Shown here: positions 11,263 through 63,600 of the stretch, piece after piece
Layout: the number at the start of each line of letters is the position of its first letter
Numbering within the stretch: position 1 is the first letter of the stretch
NCBI RefSeq assembly: GCF_031877795.1
Contig: NC_133971.1
Coordinates: forward strand, 84,158,446-84,222,445
DNA length: 64,000 nt
Reading direction: 5' to 3'
Source: Strix aluco
Lineage: Eukaryota; Chordata; Aves; Strigiformes; Strigidae
Notes under the pieces: model-generated
The model's database searches: none
Seen by the model: only the letters and a program-made list of their open reading frames with translations
Told to the model about the DNA's origin: nothing
Translations under genes and position numbers: made by a program

Positions 11263-12010
11263 CACCGCGGAATCCCCGCCTTTGTCTTGCACCACGTGGG
11301 AGGGGGCGGGGGAAGTCTTTAAAGGGGACGCGACGGCCAGCTACTGGTCGCTGGCTTCTCGTCCCGGTACGGGCAGGGAAGGTTCGGGTAGGCGGCGGCA
11401 AACGCCTCCCGCGGGGCCGGTCCCCGTGTCTGCTCCAACCTCCCGCCAACCAAGCACTGCTCTTGCCTCCCGCCAACCAAGCACTGAAGGGGCAGAAATG
11501 CGTCCTCCGGAAGGAAACCTGTGGAGCTGACGGTAGGGCCCTGCCCGCCTTGTGGCCCGGCCGGCAGCCCTCGGGGCTGCGGCCCCGCTGAGGGAAGGCG
11601 CCGCCGGGGCCGACCCTTCAACCTGACCTCCGCTGAGAGGCTGCGAGAGGGGGTCGGGAGGTGGACCGTTAATGCTCGAAAGGAACCCTTAAAACAAAAA
11701 CAAAAAAAATCTGTAAATGGCTGTTTTCTGTCGCACGCTGTAGCGGTTCCTCGACCTCGCTGGGAGCCGCCCGGCCAGCCGCCGTGCTCGAAGAAACGCC
11801 GAGCGGCAGTTGTCGCTGCGGTGGCTTTGCATACCGAAACCGCAGCCCCGGGTGGCACCTGAAGCGCAGTTTAGGAAAGCGCCGGTTCCCCTTTCTCTTA
11901 CCGGCTGACTTGAGTTTCATTTTCTTCCTACAGGGCTTTGCGGCTGGGGGTGGGGGGGCGAGTATTAGGGCTCCCATCTTGGCAGCCACCTTGGGTCAAG
12001 CGCAGGTCTG
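11250..12010. promoter_or_regulatory. SUB1: SUB1 promoter and CpG island
   Basis: The sequence is GC- and CpG-rich and continuous with the rich part of intron 1. It contains an E-box CACGTG in ccacgtggg near 11292, a GC box (gggggcgggg) near 11303, and a TTTAAA element near 11319. No conserved protein is seen here: open frames on both strands (for example 11319-11858 minus and 11521-11862 plus) look like low-complexity GC translation. Confidence 0.65.
11440..11486 (+). repeat. 27-bp direct repeat in the SUB1 CpG island
   Basis: The sequence tcccgccaaccaagcactg occurs at 11441 and again at 11468, giving a period of 27 bases over almost two copies. Confidence 0.85.
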
Positions 12011-14887
12011 AAGGTTAAACGAATCTTTACTCTTACTTTAAACACCTGCTTTGTAAAAGCCTTCTAAGAACAATAAAAACAACTTGAAAATATAATTTTA
12101 CAATTTTGCCTATTTTTGTAGCATGTTTACACCAAAACGCTGCATTAGAAGCACCCTGCTGATGCCGTCTCCTGCATCAGGACTTGAAGAGGGGCTGTTC
12201 GTCTAAACAAGTATGTAACAGCTTCTGAGATAAACGAAAATGCTAAATAATAACCAAAGGGTCCCTCTTTGGAGGGGAGGTGGGGAAAGGGTCCTTTGCC
12301 CCCAACTTTGTGAGAGAACTGCAGTAGGCCAACCATGCTGTCAGAGCACAAGTGGTTTCATGTTGTGTCTTCCTGTGGTACCTGTTTGAGCCTATACTTT
12401 CAGTTTATGATGAGGTTTCTTAACATTAAACTATTATTGTAGTCAATACAACTTCACACAAAACTAGCACTGCCTGTCATTGTTTGCTTATCACTATTTG
12501 CACCCATGGGTCATGTAATTGTGCTGTAAGCATGGCAGGATGCCAGTGCTTTCCATTATTGGTTTAAATACCCATTAACAGTTTAGTCCTTTCTCATTGT
12601 TGTTAGCTCTAGACCTGTGCTTTTGCTATCATGACAATGAAAGTTTTTTGTAAAAAGTGCAGGCAAACTATAATAGAAAGTGGACTCTAGTCCCAACCCT
12701 AGCTTCCAGATAAAGCTATTGTTGGTACAGATGGAGTAGGGTGGTGGCCAATCAGCCTCTGTAGTTTCAAGAGCAAACACCTGTTAATTAATATTGAAAG
12801 TCTTGGGCTTTTTAAAATTCCAGAGATCCCTTTTCATTAACATGAGCCTGAAAGATAAATATAATGTTTCAAGAGGGGGTAATCCCCCAAAATCATCATG
12901 AGAAGCTGCAAGTGCTAAGCAGTGTTTCTGAAAAAATACTTACAGGGTAATGAGGTTTTCAGAAGGGATCAGTGAGGTCTTTATAGCCCTGGCCGTGAAC
13001 TGAGATAAACTGGGTCTCACCATGAGAGCCAGTTCTACACTTTTTCACTTTAGTAGCAGGAAAACAGGAAGCTAATACCAGAAATTAGATGTGCACTTCT
13101 CTAACTAATTCTTGGAAATTGGCTGTTTCATAACATTACATATCTTGCAAAAGAAAAAGAAATTTGTAAAAATATACAGTTCTTATTATATGCCTGACTT
13201 TTGGAAAATAAAGCTATGGTTGTTTATACAGAATCAAAGCACAGTGAATCATATGCAAGCAAATACAGTAATTATCACCACTGTGCGAGTATCAGGCTTG
13301 TCAAGCCATATAACTGTGGAAGGTGAACAGGTGATCTTTTAATACTTAATGCTTAACTCCAACAACAAAAAAAAAATTGAAAACTATTCCACTCAGTTTC
13401 CACATGTGAAATATTAATTTGAAAATACATAGCTCTTCTTTTCAAGGCTTATACTAACTTCTCATATTTGAGTAGTAATGGCAGTTCAGGTCTTTGTAAT
13501 CTGTATCTGCTTTGCTTTCTTACAGGCCAACACCTGGTATACAAAGAATGCTAAGGTTTTTGGAGCATCACATTCAAATTGATAATTCTTTATGCATTGT
13601 TAATCACATCCTTCAGCCTTGAAATAAAATTACTAAAAGAGATTTTTCTGCTGGATCTTAAAAGAGTTAATTTCTCCCACCTACAGCATTTCCTCCAAAG
13701 CTAGCACCAAATTTATTTTTAGAGCTGAATTCCCAAATAACAGGACAGTGAGGGGAAGGGAGTGTTTGCCACAACTGGGGATTTCATGTTCTGTTTTTCA
13801 GTAATGATAGGGTTCTTTGAGAATTATTGTGGTTTTTGAGGGTAGTGGCTGTTTGAGCTTTTTGGTAAATGACTCCTACTGTATTTTATTCTGTTTAAAA
13901 AAGGATACTAAGAAAAAATGCTGGCTTTAGAAGAGTGTGAAAGGAGTCTTAATTTTTACAAGCTAAATTTCTTCTGTTACCTTCTGAGTCATCTGTCCCC
14001 CCAAGGGGTATAGTTCACTTTCTGAGCTCTTAAAATAGATTTTTGTAATGGGTTTGTTCCCTCATCAGACACTTTGATTCTGTAGCTGCCTTAAAAGGGC
14101 TTAAATTCTTCTAGTTACTGCCTGATTACCTCATTTCATATCACACATGTCTTTGGCTTTTTTTTCAAAGAGAAATCTTAGCATACAGATTTGAATGGGA
14201 ATGCTGAAAAGTACAAGCTCGTGCTTCTGATCACATAGCAATTACTAACTGCAATGGTTGACTCCAGTTACAAATAATAGAGCTGATAGGAAGCACATTT
14301 TGGGGCAAGCAGAATGAGGGGCAGTTCTTCAAAATTTTAGTATTCAGTGCTTATTAGTTTAAAAGGTGGATGAAGAAATCTGCTGAGGAAGGGAAGGTTA
14401 GCCTATAATATGGTCACTAATTTTGCTAAAGTCTCAGGAAAGAAAGATTAAGGATACTGCCAGACAGTATTTTCGCTTCTGTACTGTAACTGGTTCATTT
14501 CTCACGTGAGTATGATGTGTAATTTGAGTTTGCATTAACACTTGCATAATTTTGTATTATGCGTGGGTTTGGGTGGTGGGGTTTTTTGTGTTGCACTTTG
14601 GTATTCTAAACACTGATAGCTTCCATTTGTGGTTTAATAAATTACTTTTATTTCTTTTATTAACACTTCTGTTGCTACAGTCACTGTTCAACGTCTAAAC
14701 CTTGTTGTTAAAAGGTAACTCTAATCACTTGAAATGTTGGTGAAAACATCGGATCTTTGTCTTCACAGCTTAAAAAATGTAATTTCACGTTAAAATAAGA
14801 AGGTTGGTAAGCAGATGAATGTCTTGTCTCTAGCTATCTGAAATAATTTCCAGGTGAGAAGATAGCATTGGACTCCTTGAGTCCCAT
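12011..14887. other. Intergenic sequence between SUB1 and ZFR promoters, left part
   Basis: AT-rich unique DNA with no coding exon, RNA gene or recognisable repeat. Short open frames (for example 13112-13342) have no family character. Confidence 0.7.
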
Positions 14888-15405
14888 TGAGGCTGCACCT
14901 TGATTACTGTGTTCAGTTTTGGGCCCCTCACTACAAAAAGGACATTGAATTACTCGAGCGTGTCCAGAGAAGGGCAACAAAGCTGGTGCAGGGTCTGGAG
15001 CACAGGTCGTACGAGGAGTGGCTGAGGGAACTGGGGTTGTTTAGTCTGGAGAAGAGGAGGCTGAGGGGAGACCTCATCGCCCTCTACAACTACCTGAAAG
15101 GAGGGTGCAGAGAGATGGGGATGAGTCTCTTTAACCAAGTAACAAGTGATAGGACAAGAGGGAATGGCCTCAAGTGGCCAGGGAAGGTTTAGACTGGATA
15201 TTAGGAAGCATTTCTTTCCAGAACGGGTTGTTAGGCATTGGAATGGGCTGCCCAGGGAGGTGGTGGAGTCCCCATCCCTGGAGGTGTTTAAGAGGTGGGT
15301 TGACATGGTGCTTGGGGATGTGGTGTAGTTGGGATCTGTCAGTGCTAGGTTAATGGTTGGACTAGATGATCTTCAAGGTCCTTTCCAACCTAGATGATTC
15401 TGTGA
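14888..15405 (+). mobile_element. 5'-truncated CR1 LINE
   Basis: This is the last ~520 bases of a CR1 element in plus orientation, nearly matching the copy at about 205-715 base for base. It has the same [16 protein letters not shown] tail of ORF2, the same 3' UTR motif (ggactagatgatcttcaagg) and a terminal attctgtgatt. The 5' truncation is typical of CR1 retrotransposition. The high similarity to the first copy suggests the two are of similar, fairly recent age. Confidence 0.93.
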
Positions 15406-15562
15406 TTCCTTACACCGATTTTAAACCCTTTCCTATCTAGGGCTTTGACAAAGAGAGCACTAAGTATTAAATTACCTTTTCAGGAAATAGAAGTGCCACT
15501 TTTGTTAACATGGTCTGTACTCATATTGTGTAGGAAAGCTTTAATCTTCTGCTACATCTGCC

Positions 15563-15576
15563 CTGCCCTCTGGTGG
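15563..15576 (-). promoter_or_regulatory. CTCF-like core motif
   Basis: The minus strand reads CCACCAGAGGGCAG, which matches every position of the CTCF core consensus CCASYAGRKGGCRS. It lies between the two divergent gene promoters, about 4.3 kb from the SUB1 start and 3.5 kb from the ZFR start. Function as an insulator is inference. Confidence 0.55.
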
Positions 15577-16960
15577 TCACACTAAGGCCAGCTGAGAGTC
15601 TGGTTTTAAATAGACTGGAAGGTTGCCCCTGAGAAATCTTACCTCCATCTGCTACCAAAAAAAAAAAAAAAAAAATCTATGTTTACTCACTTTTAGAGGT
15701 TTACAGAGAAGGTACAAAAGATTTGGAGTTTTCCCCATTGTGTTTCAGATACAGCTTTGAACTCCTGTGGCAGCAGCAGAGATGTGCGCCTTGGACATTA
15801 AAGTAAAATAGTAAGATTGATGAGACTGCATGTTATATGGTGCTTTCTTCTCACCATATTTTAGAGATCTCCTTTCATACAGTTGAAATGAATGTCAAAG
15901 ATTTGTTGTTCTGAATGCTAGCTTGCCATTTTTGTCTGCGATATTTTTAGATGCGTTGAACTTTGCACAAATAGAGTAGCTGTACTATTTAATTCCAAAT
16001 TAAAGTTTTGTGTTCCTGTGCGTTTTCATTCTGGACATTTTTGGCTGTTCTTCCGTAATCTTAATAGGAACAGAGATGGAGAAGTTTTTTTCCTATTTAA
16101 AAAAAAAAATCTTTTGAATGTTTCACTAAAGCTTTTCTGCCTTTCTCCCTCTGCCACATGATTTGCACTTTATCACTCCATTTATTTTCCCTCCAGTTAA
16201 GGATACTCAAATCGGTAAAGTTCAGAATGCCCTAAAGGATCTAATCTGAATTTATTGCTGTTTCATTTTGAAGCAAATCTGATACACATGTCTTACAGAG
16301 ATACAATCTTGTTTTATAACGCACTGAGGTTTTTTAAGTATAGGCTATGAATCTGATCCTGTGAGCTAGTAGTAACATAAATAGATGTTATGTAATGGTT
16401 CACAAAGTCACCAGGAAGCATCAGGTTCTTATTAGGAAGCTGCTGAGGGAAATACTTGTATAATACTACTAGGGTTTTTTTCCAAGAAAAGGAAACATTG
16501 TTGATTTTTTTTTTTTTTTTTGGTCACACTTAGTAAGTGTGACTTCTCATAAAGTACGTTGTAATCTTTTTAAAAGTGATATATGCACTGAAGATTCCAT
16601 ATGCAAAATTCACCCAGAAAAGTAATCTGAAACTTCTGCTGAAATTGCAGCGGAATCCAGCTGCCAAATGGGAGCTTATGCTCAGACATATGCAGGGCTG
16701 AAATCACAAAATATGGGGTGGAATATTTGAATTAGAACTACTAGAAATTGTTTGAACAAAACAAGTTATAAAACCTAAGACAGAAATCTGTATTGTGAAT
16801 AAGAAGGTGTTTTTTTCCCTCAGCTTGTGGATCCAAAGGCTGAAAAGAGTAAATATTCCAAGTTTACCTCCTCAAGAAGCAATAAGCAATTGCAGGCCTA
16901 CCCACTTCCAAAATATAGCTTTAGTGATACACTGTTAAAAGGTGTGTGAATGTCTATTTG

Positions 16961-17055
16961 TGTATATAGATGCTTATATTTTTAATTAAATGTGTATTGA
17001 TTACTGTATATAGATGCTTATATTTTTAATTAAATGTGTATTGATTACTGTATAT
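16961..17055 (+). repeat. Tandem duplication, 44-bp unit
   Basis: A 44-base AT-rich unit starting tgtatatagatgcttatatt is repeated without a mismatch at 16961-17004 and 17005-17048, with a short start of a third copy. Confidence 0.93.
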
Positions 17056-18793
17056 TTATCAGTATATTGGAAGGCTTATAACTGAAAAAACTTGAAAGAC
17101 AGTGGAGCAAAGAAAACTTCCATTTCCTTCTTGTCCAAGCACCATAATCCAGTGGTCCAATTATGAACAATTTTTAAGAAAAATAAGGAGGGGAGAGTAT
17201 AGCTATCTCTCATTTGTGTATCCTGAGTCCATTGAGGTTCTCATGGCAGAGGTCATGCCCTGCAAGTTCTGCTGTAGAAGATTTGTGTAGAGCCCTCTCC
17301 TGAAGTACTCTTGTATGTAGCTTCAACATTAGGGCTTTTGTGTTTAAAAACTAGCAATTAAATATCTTCACCCAATAGCTGGTTTCTTCACAGAGAAGCA
17401 CTTTGAGTGGAAGTGCACCACAGAGGTTGGAAATTCATTCATTTTCCCATGCAGGTTCCTTTTCCTACTGTGCTTGATTAGGATAAGAAGGAACAAGAGG
17501 TACAGTACTATTTAGTTCCTATCTAAAACTAATAATAATGATGAACAAATGATGTTCAATGAATTGGCAAGGATGTTTGGCATCTTAAGTGACTGTATTT
17601 CATATGCAGCTGCAATAATCTAAGCTTTAGATGAGAAAGGACTTTCCTCTTCTCATTTGTTTTGTGAACAATAGTATCTTTGTTGAAGTCTTTCTGCCTA
17701 AGATGACTGCGGGTACTGTGGGATAAGGGAAGCCCTTATGCTGTTGTGAGGACTGCAGGAGATCCCAAGCAGTTTTGAATAGGTGTGGCTTGCAGAAAAC
17801 AAATACTTCTAAAATGATCACTTTTTAATTAATCCAGAATTGTTTTATAAGTCTTGATTAGTTTATGGCAAATGCACATCATAACACAGATGAAGTACAC
17901 AAATGAGATGCAAATATTTAAGGTTTTAAGTTTTGCTTTGTTCAGAGCTTTGAGAAGCATCTGCTGCTCAGAAAGGTTGCGTAAAGGCGGAACATAGTCA
18001 CGGGGAACAGATGCAAATCCAGTCACTTTCAACGGGAGGTTACTGCACTGGCTGCAATATGCTGCCCAACGGTTTTTAGGACTGCTGGTGCCTAGAAACT
18101 GCTGATGGACTGCTGGTGTGTAGAAACTTGAGGTGAATGGGTCCTGTATGGGTGAGGCTTTACGTCACACGAGCAATAAGCACATGGGAACTATTGCAGA
18201 ATTAATTTGTGGATGTGTCCCCACTGTGGTGCCTTGGGGATGGGTCGGACCACGTGCACATGGCTTTAGTTGGATCACAGCAACACTGCTCTTCACGTGT
18301 GTGGTTGTGGTGGTGCAGCTGGGGGCCCAGGTGAACCTAAAACTGGTTTTAAATGTAGACAAGCCGTAGGTCCTGCTGTGAACTCTGCACACATGCACTA
18401 ACTGCAGCTGCTGCCTTTCAGCTCCGTGGCCTTGCAAGAGTGCCAATTATGTACCTGCGGTGTATGCCAGGCTTCAGCTGACCACGTGCTTGCACGGGAA
18501 AGCCGGTGAATACTGACACGTGCAGCAGGTGCGTGGGGACAAACACCAGAATGCGGCAAGAGCGGTGACCCGCTTCACCTGGACGACTGTTACCAGAGCT
18601 GCGACTCGTTGTGCCTGTGCGAGCAAGAACAAGAAACCAACCCAATCTTTGCAATTTGAGTCGGCGGCTAGGGGTGTGGTGTGGCTACGGGCGCGGAACG
18701 GGGGATGATGGCGGGAGGAGGGGGACAGGCAGGCCTACAGGCAGCGCAGCCCTCGGCGCGACTCTCCATCCCGCCTGGGCCTCGGGGCGGCGG

Positions 18794-18836
18794 ACTACCG
18801 CTCCCAAGAGCCTTTGCGACATCCCGCGCCTGCGCA
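18794..18836 (+). promoter_or_regulatory. ZFR: ZNF143-NRF1 module, copy 1
   Basis: The copy reads ACTACCGCTCCCAAGAGCC followed by GCGCCTGCGCA at 18826-18836. It is the weaker copy: one change in the ACTACA core and one in the NRF1 palindrome. Confidence 0.6.
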
Positions 18837-18911
18837 CAGGAGGGCCGGCGCCTCGCGCGCGGCGGCCAGCGCGCGCTCCTGCGGGCGGGGGTAGGGAGCC
18901 GCCACGGCCGG

Positions 18912-18954
18912 ACTACAGCTCCCAGCAGCCCCTCGCACATCCCGCGCATGCGCA
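18912..18954 (+). promoter_or_regulatory. ZFR: ZNF143-NRF1 module, copy 2
   Basis: The copy reads ACTACAGCTCCCAGCAGCC, very close to the ZNF143/Staf consensus, then a perfect NRF1 palindrome GCGCATGCGCA at 18944-18954. The offset between the two sites is the same 32 bases as in copy 1, and the modules are 118 bases apart. Confidence 0.7.
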
Positions 18955-19092
18955 CGGCGGCGGCCCGGCCGCACTTCGCCGTTGTCGCCGTAGGTGGGTG
19001 GGTGGGGGGAAGGGAGCGAGCGCGGCGGTGAGGAGGGAGGGGGGGGTGAGAGTTGAGAGTTCAGCTGCCGCTGTTGCTGCCATTAAGGACTC

Positions 19093-59344
<40,252 letters not shown>

Positions 59345-60332
59345 AAATGTTTGTCATCAGTGCTAAGATTGAAGGCGATAAAAAGTCCATTTGTTGCCTT
59401 GCTTTTACTTCATTCATAATGATGTCTGTTTAAAACATACAAAACCAACTCGGGAATTGGATTTGGAAGAGAACAACCTAGCTCTTCTATGAAATTCTGA
59501 ATATTTTAATGGATGTACTTTACCAGACAAATTATGGATGGAAAGACTGCAAATGGAAACTCTGTTGTCAAAAAAAAAAGCTTTCCCTCATTGCATTTTC
59601 TTTAAATGTGTTTCTAACTTTAGTAACTTTTCTTTTTTTGTCTTTTTTATTAACAAGTGCGTTATCTTTTCATCTTGATTGTATTTAATGCAGCATTTGT
59701 GCTTCTGTTGCTATGTGTATTTTGACTTTTTATTTAGAAGTTTTTTTGTTTGCCTTTGACACTAGTTGTGTAAGTTACTTTGTGTTAGATAGTTTAAACT
59801 GTTCCCCTCCGAATTAATATTTTACAGAACTTTTTTTTTGTAAAGTGAGACTGCAGGATTATGTTTTTTTCTAAATGTGAAGGGGTTACAACACATAATT
59901 ATCCTGCCATTTTAGTGCTCAGAATTAAATGTTTTTGCCAATCTTGTGGCATTTGTCTCCTTAGTGTGATATAACGGTGTAATTAAGACAAATTTGTGTT
60001 AATCTAATCAAGTTTGCTGTTAGTTGTGCATTAGCAGTATAAAAGCTAATATATACAGTATGGTCTTGCAACAGTTTGGAAGCAGCTGCATAATTGATCA
60101 AAGTTTTGCATGATGTTTTTGTTTAAATAGAAGGGCTTTTACAACCATCATTTTGGATTAAATGCATAGGTCTTTGTATGATTGACTTCGTGACATAGCA
60201 AGGCCAAAAAATAACTTTCTGAATTTCTTTTCTCAACATACAAGCAAAAATGGGCATTTCCCATTTAGACAAAGTTAGTCATTCTTCTCAGTCAACTTTG
60301 TCAATATGATATTAATGCCTCTCAGCCCTTAA

Positions 60333-60338
60333 AATAAA
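60333..60338 (+). terminator. ZFR: Candidate ZFR poly(A) signal
   Basis: Canonical AATAAA about 1 kb after the stop codon, followed by tgtttgtc and gtgcctgtg, a reasonable GU-rich downstream element. Confidence 0.6.
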
Positions 60339-60624
60339 TGTTTGTCATATCAGTGCCTGTGAGGTTATTCCTTATAGCTATTCCTGTATAAACTTTCTGT
60401 GAGTTTTTTCAATAATTCAAATTTAAAAGTGAAGTATTACTGAAAAAGTGAAGGTTATCAAAGAAAAAAAACAGAAAATTATTTGATGTGGCCATAGTGT
60501 ATGCTTATGTCTCTTTCAAAAAGCTAAATATAGCAGTGGTGTAAGTAAAGTTACATCATACTGTTGATGTATGCTCTGGTACACAGGTGTGATTTGTTGT
60601 CACAGCACTACAGTGGAATACACA

Positions 60625-60630
60625 AATAAA
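60625..60630 (+). terminator. ZFR: Second candidate ZFR poly(A) signal
   Basis: Canonical AATAAA 292 bases downstream of the first. The downstream sequence is A/T-rich and less typical. Confidence 0.4.
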
Positions 60631-60650
60631 AACTAAAATTTATTAAATGA

Positions 60651-63600
60651 CTAAAATTCATTATACACTGCAAACTGGAGTTTCACTCATTCTGTTCAAT
60701 GTGTATTATGCTTTGTTGCAAACCCATAAAACACAGATTAACAGACTAACATTCCAGTAACTACTTATCAATGGCTGTAGGAAAGTATCACACATTACGA
60801 AGATCATTTGTTAGTTCTGGTACCATTTATTAAAAAGAACGTTTGTTCTATTTTGAGATCAAATTTATCTTTGACCTTCTTAATGAGTAACTCTTGGAGT
60901 AGGGGGATGTTTCTGTTTGCAACACCTACTGCTGACAGCTTGGGCCTATGGAATAAAAATACAGTATTTTAGAGAAACAGTCTAAAGACTTAAAGAAAAA
61001 ATTCAATACAGTGTTCTTCAAGCATCAGCATGCAATTTTTAAGGGAGTGATTATTAGTGGTTATCAAATAAAAGGAAAGCTCTCTGGTTGTAGAAAAGAT
61101 TTCTTACTAATTTCAGCATCAGAAATAGAGAAAGCAGAAATGCTTTAAAGTTACTTTAAAAAAAAGATTACACTAGTTTATGTTGTCCAGCCTTCATGCA
61201 CAGCTCTAAGCATATGCTTGTTCTTAGTCTTTTTTTTAAGAGGGTATCTTGCTGCTGTGGTGTCTAGTTAGCCATTAGTATTTCTTTTGGAAGCTACAGG
61301 TGCTATTCATGTGGCTAGTTAACTCCATACCAAAGTTTCTTTCCTTGTAAAGCAAAATGGTTTATTCAGGCATGTGACCCTAAAATTTAGGATTAAAGAG
61401 GGCAAAAATCTATTTTGGATTTCCTGCTTTTTGTTCTACTGGCTTTTAACTCTTAGCCAGTTTCTGGATCTTTTGAAATACTGTGTATAGCTAAAGTGGT
61501 TCTACATTTAATATGAAGCTGTGACCATGATTTTTTTCACTGTGTAGTGAAGAGTGATTTTGCAGTTTGTTTCTGGTTTTCCTGCCCATTTTAATGGGCT
61601 ATTTCAGGTAATTTCTAACTCCTGTTAATCTAAGAAGAATGGAAAAATAAGGTTTTAAAAAGTACAAAGCTACCTTTGACTTCAAGTCTTACACTGCACT
61701 TAGGAAGGCAAAACCAAGACCAAGTAATCAATTTATGAACAAATAATCACTTTAATATCCTGTGTTTTGGTAATGCTGGAGTTTACTAATTAGCATCATT
61801 TGCCTTTTTTGTTCATCAATGCTGTGTGTTGAATCTCAAAATCCTGAACACCATAGTGATCATGCGCAGAAGAGAAATGTACGCAGCAAGAATTTTCCAC
61901 TCAGTGCTCACCTTAGAGGAACAGTTTGTGAAAGTGTGAGCTGCTCTGTTTTGAAGCTTTATCAGATTTGACTTGTCTGCCTAGTTTATAAGTGTGTCCT
62001 GTCTCTGAGCAGCGTGGTTTCACATGGATTCCTGTATAGAGGCATTGCTAGAAAACAGTCTGTTGGACATAGTCCATCAACTTGCCCTTTTATGAAATTC
62101 TAGATGAACTGCTAATCTTACAGAGCTATTGAATATGATGGGTTCATTTGCTGCTTGTATTTTCAGGCCTATTTCACTACTCAGAACTAGTTTATTAGTA
62201 CTAAAATTGTTGTACCTAGCAAATTTCTGAGAGTTGGAATCAACTTTAAATATTCCTACAATTTGTGTGCATATTTAACATTCTCATTACTGGTTGAATA
62301 TCTGCTGATCATCTGTTAAGTATTTACACATTGCAAATTCATTTCTTTATTAAACAATTAAGACTTGTTTAGACTACCCGAATGGAGTTTAATAGCATAG
62401 CATTAGTAATTGGAAAAAAAAGTAGTAGGCACAATTTGCAATCTGTTTTTTTCCACTTACATTTTAGGTTTACAAAGTACAGTGATAGATTCAACAAAAA
62501 CATCTGTTTTCCATTTGTTGGGTTTTTTTCTGACAGCTGTAAGCCAAAGAGCTTTCTAGCCAAAAAGGCAAGCAAATACAGTTTCTCCTGAGAGATTCTT
62601 TTATAAATCTTCTCAAGAGTTCTTTTTTTCCTTCAGCATGGTATTTCTCAGCCTTTTTAAAATGAAACAGATAAGTGATCTTTTGGGGAGGAAAAAAATC
62701 CAAGGAGTGTTATCTACAGAGTTACTACAATAGTTTTGATTTACATCCAAATAAAAATCAGCCTTCATTGTGTAAATATCTTAATTTGTATTCTCCCATT
62801 TTGTTTCACTTTCTCACTTGGATTATGAAAATGTGCATATATATTCCTAGTGCTGAGAGAAGTTTGCTGTTGTTTATTGAACTGCTTTCTGATGTTTTAC
62901 AGTTTGCATTTTAAGAAATGACCTAATAACACTTGGCAAGTGTAAAGTTCCTAATGGGGTGAAGGTCGTTGTCTTTCATGGGGACATGATTGGCAGCTGT
63001 TCCTGGGGATTTTTATCCTGCACCATGCAGACTTTCCCATTTAACGTAGCCTTAACATAGCTGAGTTAGCAGGGGTCATTGTTAAGAGTCATATTCTTTA
63101 ATACATGTGTTCTCTCAAACTATTTTGTAAAGCCATTGCCATTAATATTTATTCTGAAGCCAGTGATACATTTATTGCAGGGTAGTTTAAAGCCTATCAG
63201 CTTTTAGAGGCTCAGCCTAGCTTAAACACTTTCACACATATTCTACATCAATCCTATTTCAGGTTGATATCCTAAATCCAAGCAAATGTAGAATGGCATC
63301 AAGAAACCTCTATGGATTTTCTAAGTTTCCTATGTTTAAAAATCTAAGATTGCAGAATGGAATAGCTGACCAAGAGAAAATAGAACTTTTTCTACAGTAA
63401 AAGCTTACTTTAAAACAGACAAGAAGCTTCTTGTTTCTACATGAGAATCACACACCTTGCGCCTTATATAAGCTTTTTTCTTTCCTATTCTGCATTCTGT
63501 TTGTATTAATTGTATGCATATGTGATTAGGAAGTTCTGTCCAGAATATGCAAGACATCCTTATCACAGACTTAACTTCTGGCATACATTTAAATTTGCCA

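Larger units (their letters stand above)
15406..18659. other. Intergenic sequence between SUB1 and ZFR promoters, right part
   Basis: AT-rich unique DNA. It contains an A19 run near 15657, a T run near 16505, the 44-base tandem duplication at 16961 and the CTCF-like motif at 15563. GC content rises from about 18000, with a CRE-like ttacgtcac at about 18161. No coding exon is recognised. Confidence 0.65.
18660..19092 (+). promoter_or_regulatory. ZFR: ZFR promoter, CpG island and 5' UTR
   Basis: A GC- and CpG-dense, TATA-less region ends at the ZFR start codon. It contains two copies of a module made of an ACTACAnnTCCCAG-type (ZNF143/Staf) site followed 32 bases later by an NRF1-type GCGCnTGCGCA palindrome (18794-18836 and 18912-18954). 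The transcription start is probably near 18960-19060. The CpG island continues through exon 1, intron 1 and exon 2 to about 19740. This architecture is typical of a broadly expressed housekeeping gene. Confidence 0.75.
59345..60650 (+). other. ZFR: ZFR 3' UTR
   Basis: AT/U-rich sequence after the stop. Two poly(A) signals AATAAA are present, at 60333-60338 (followed by a GT-rich stretch at 60339-60362) and 60625-60630. The mature 3' end probably lies near 60355 or 60650. Confidence 0.7.

Noticed and set aside
11319-11862. Opposed open frames of 179 and 113 codons
   Set aside because: Both come from GC-rich promoter DNA without stop codons; neither has a conserved motif.
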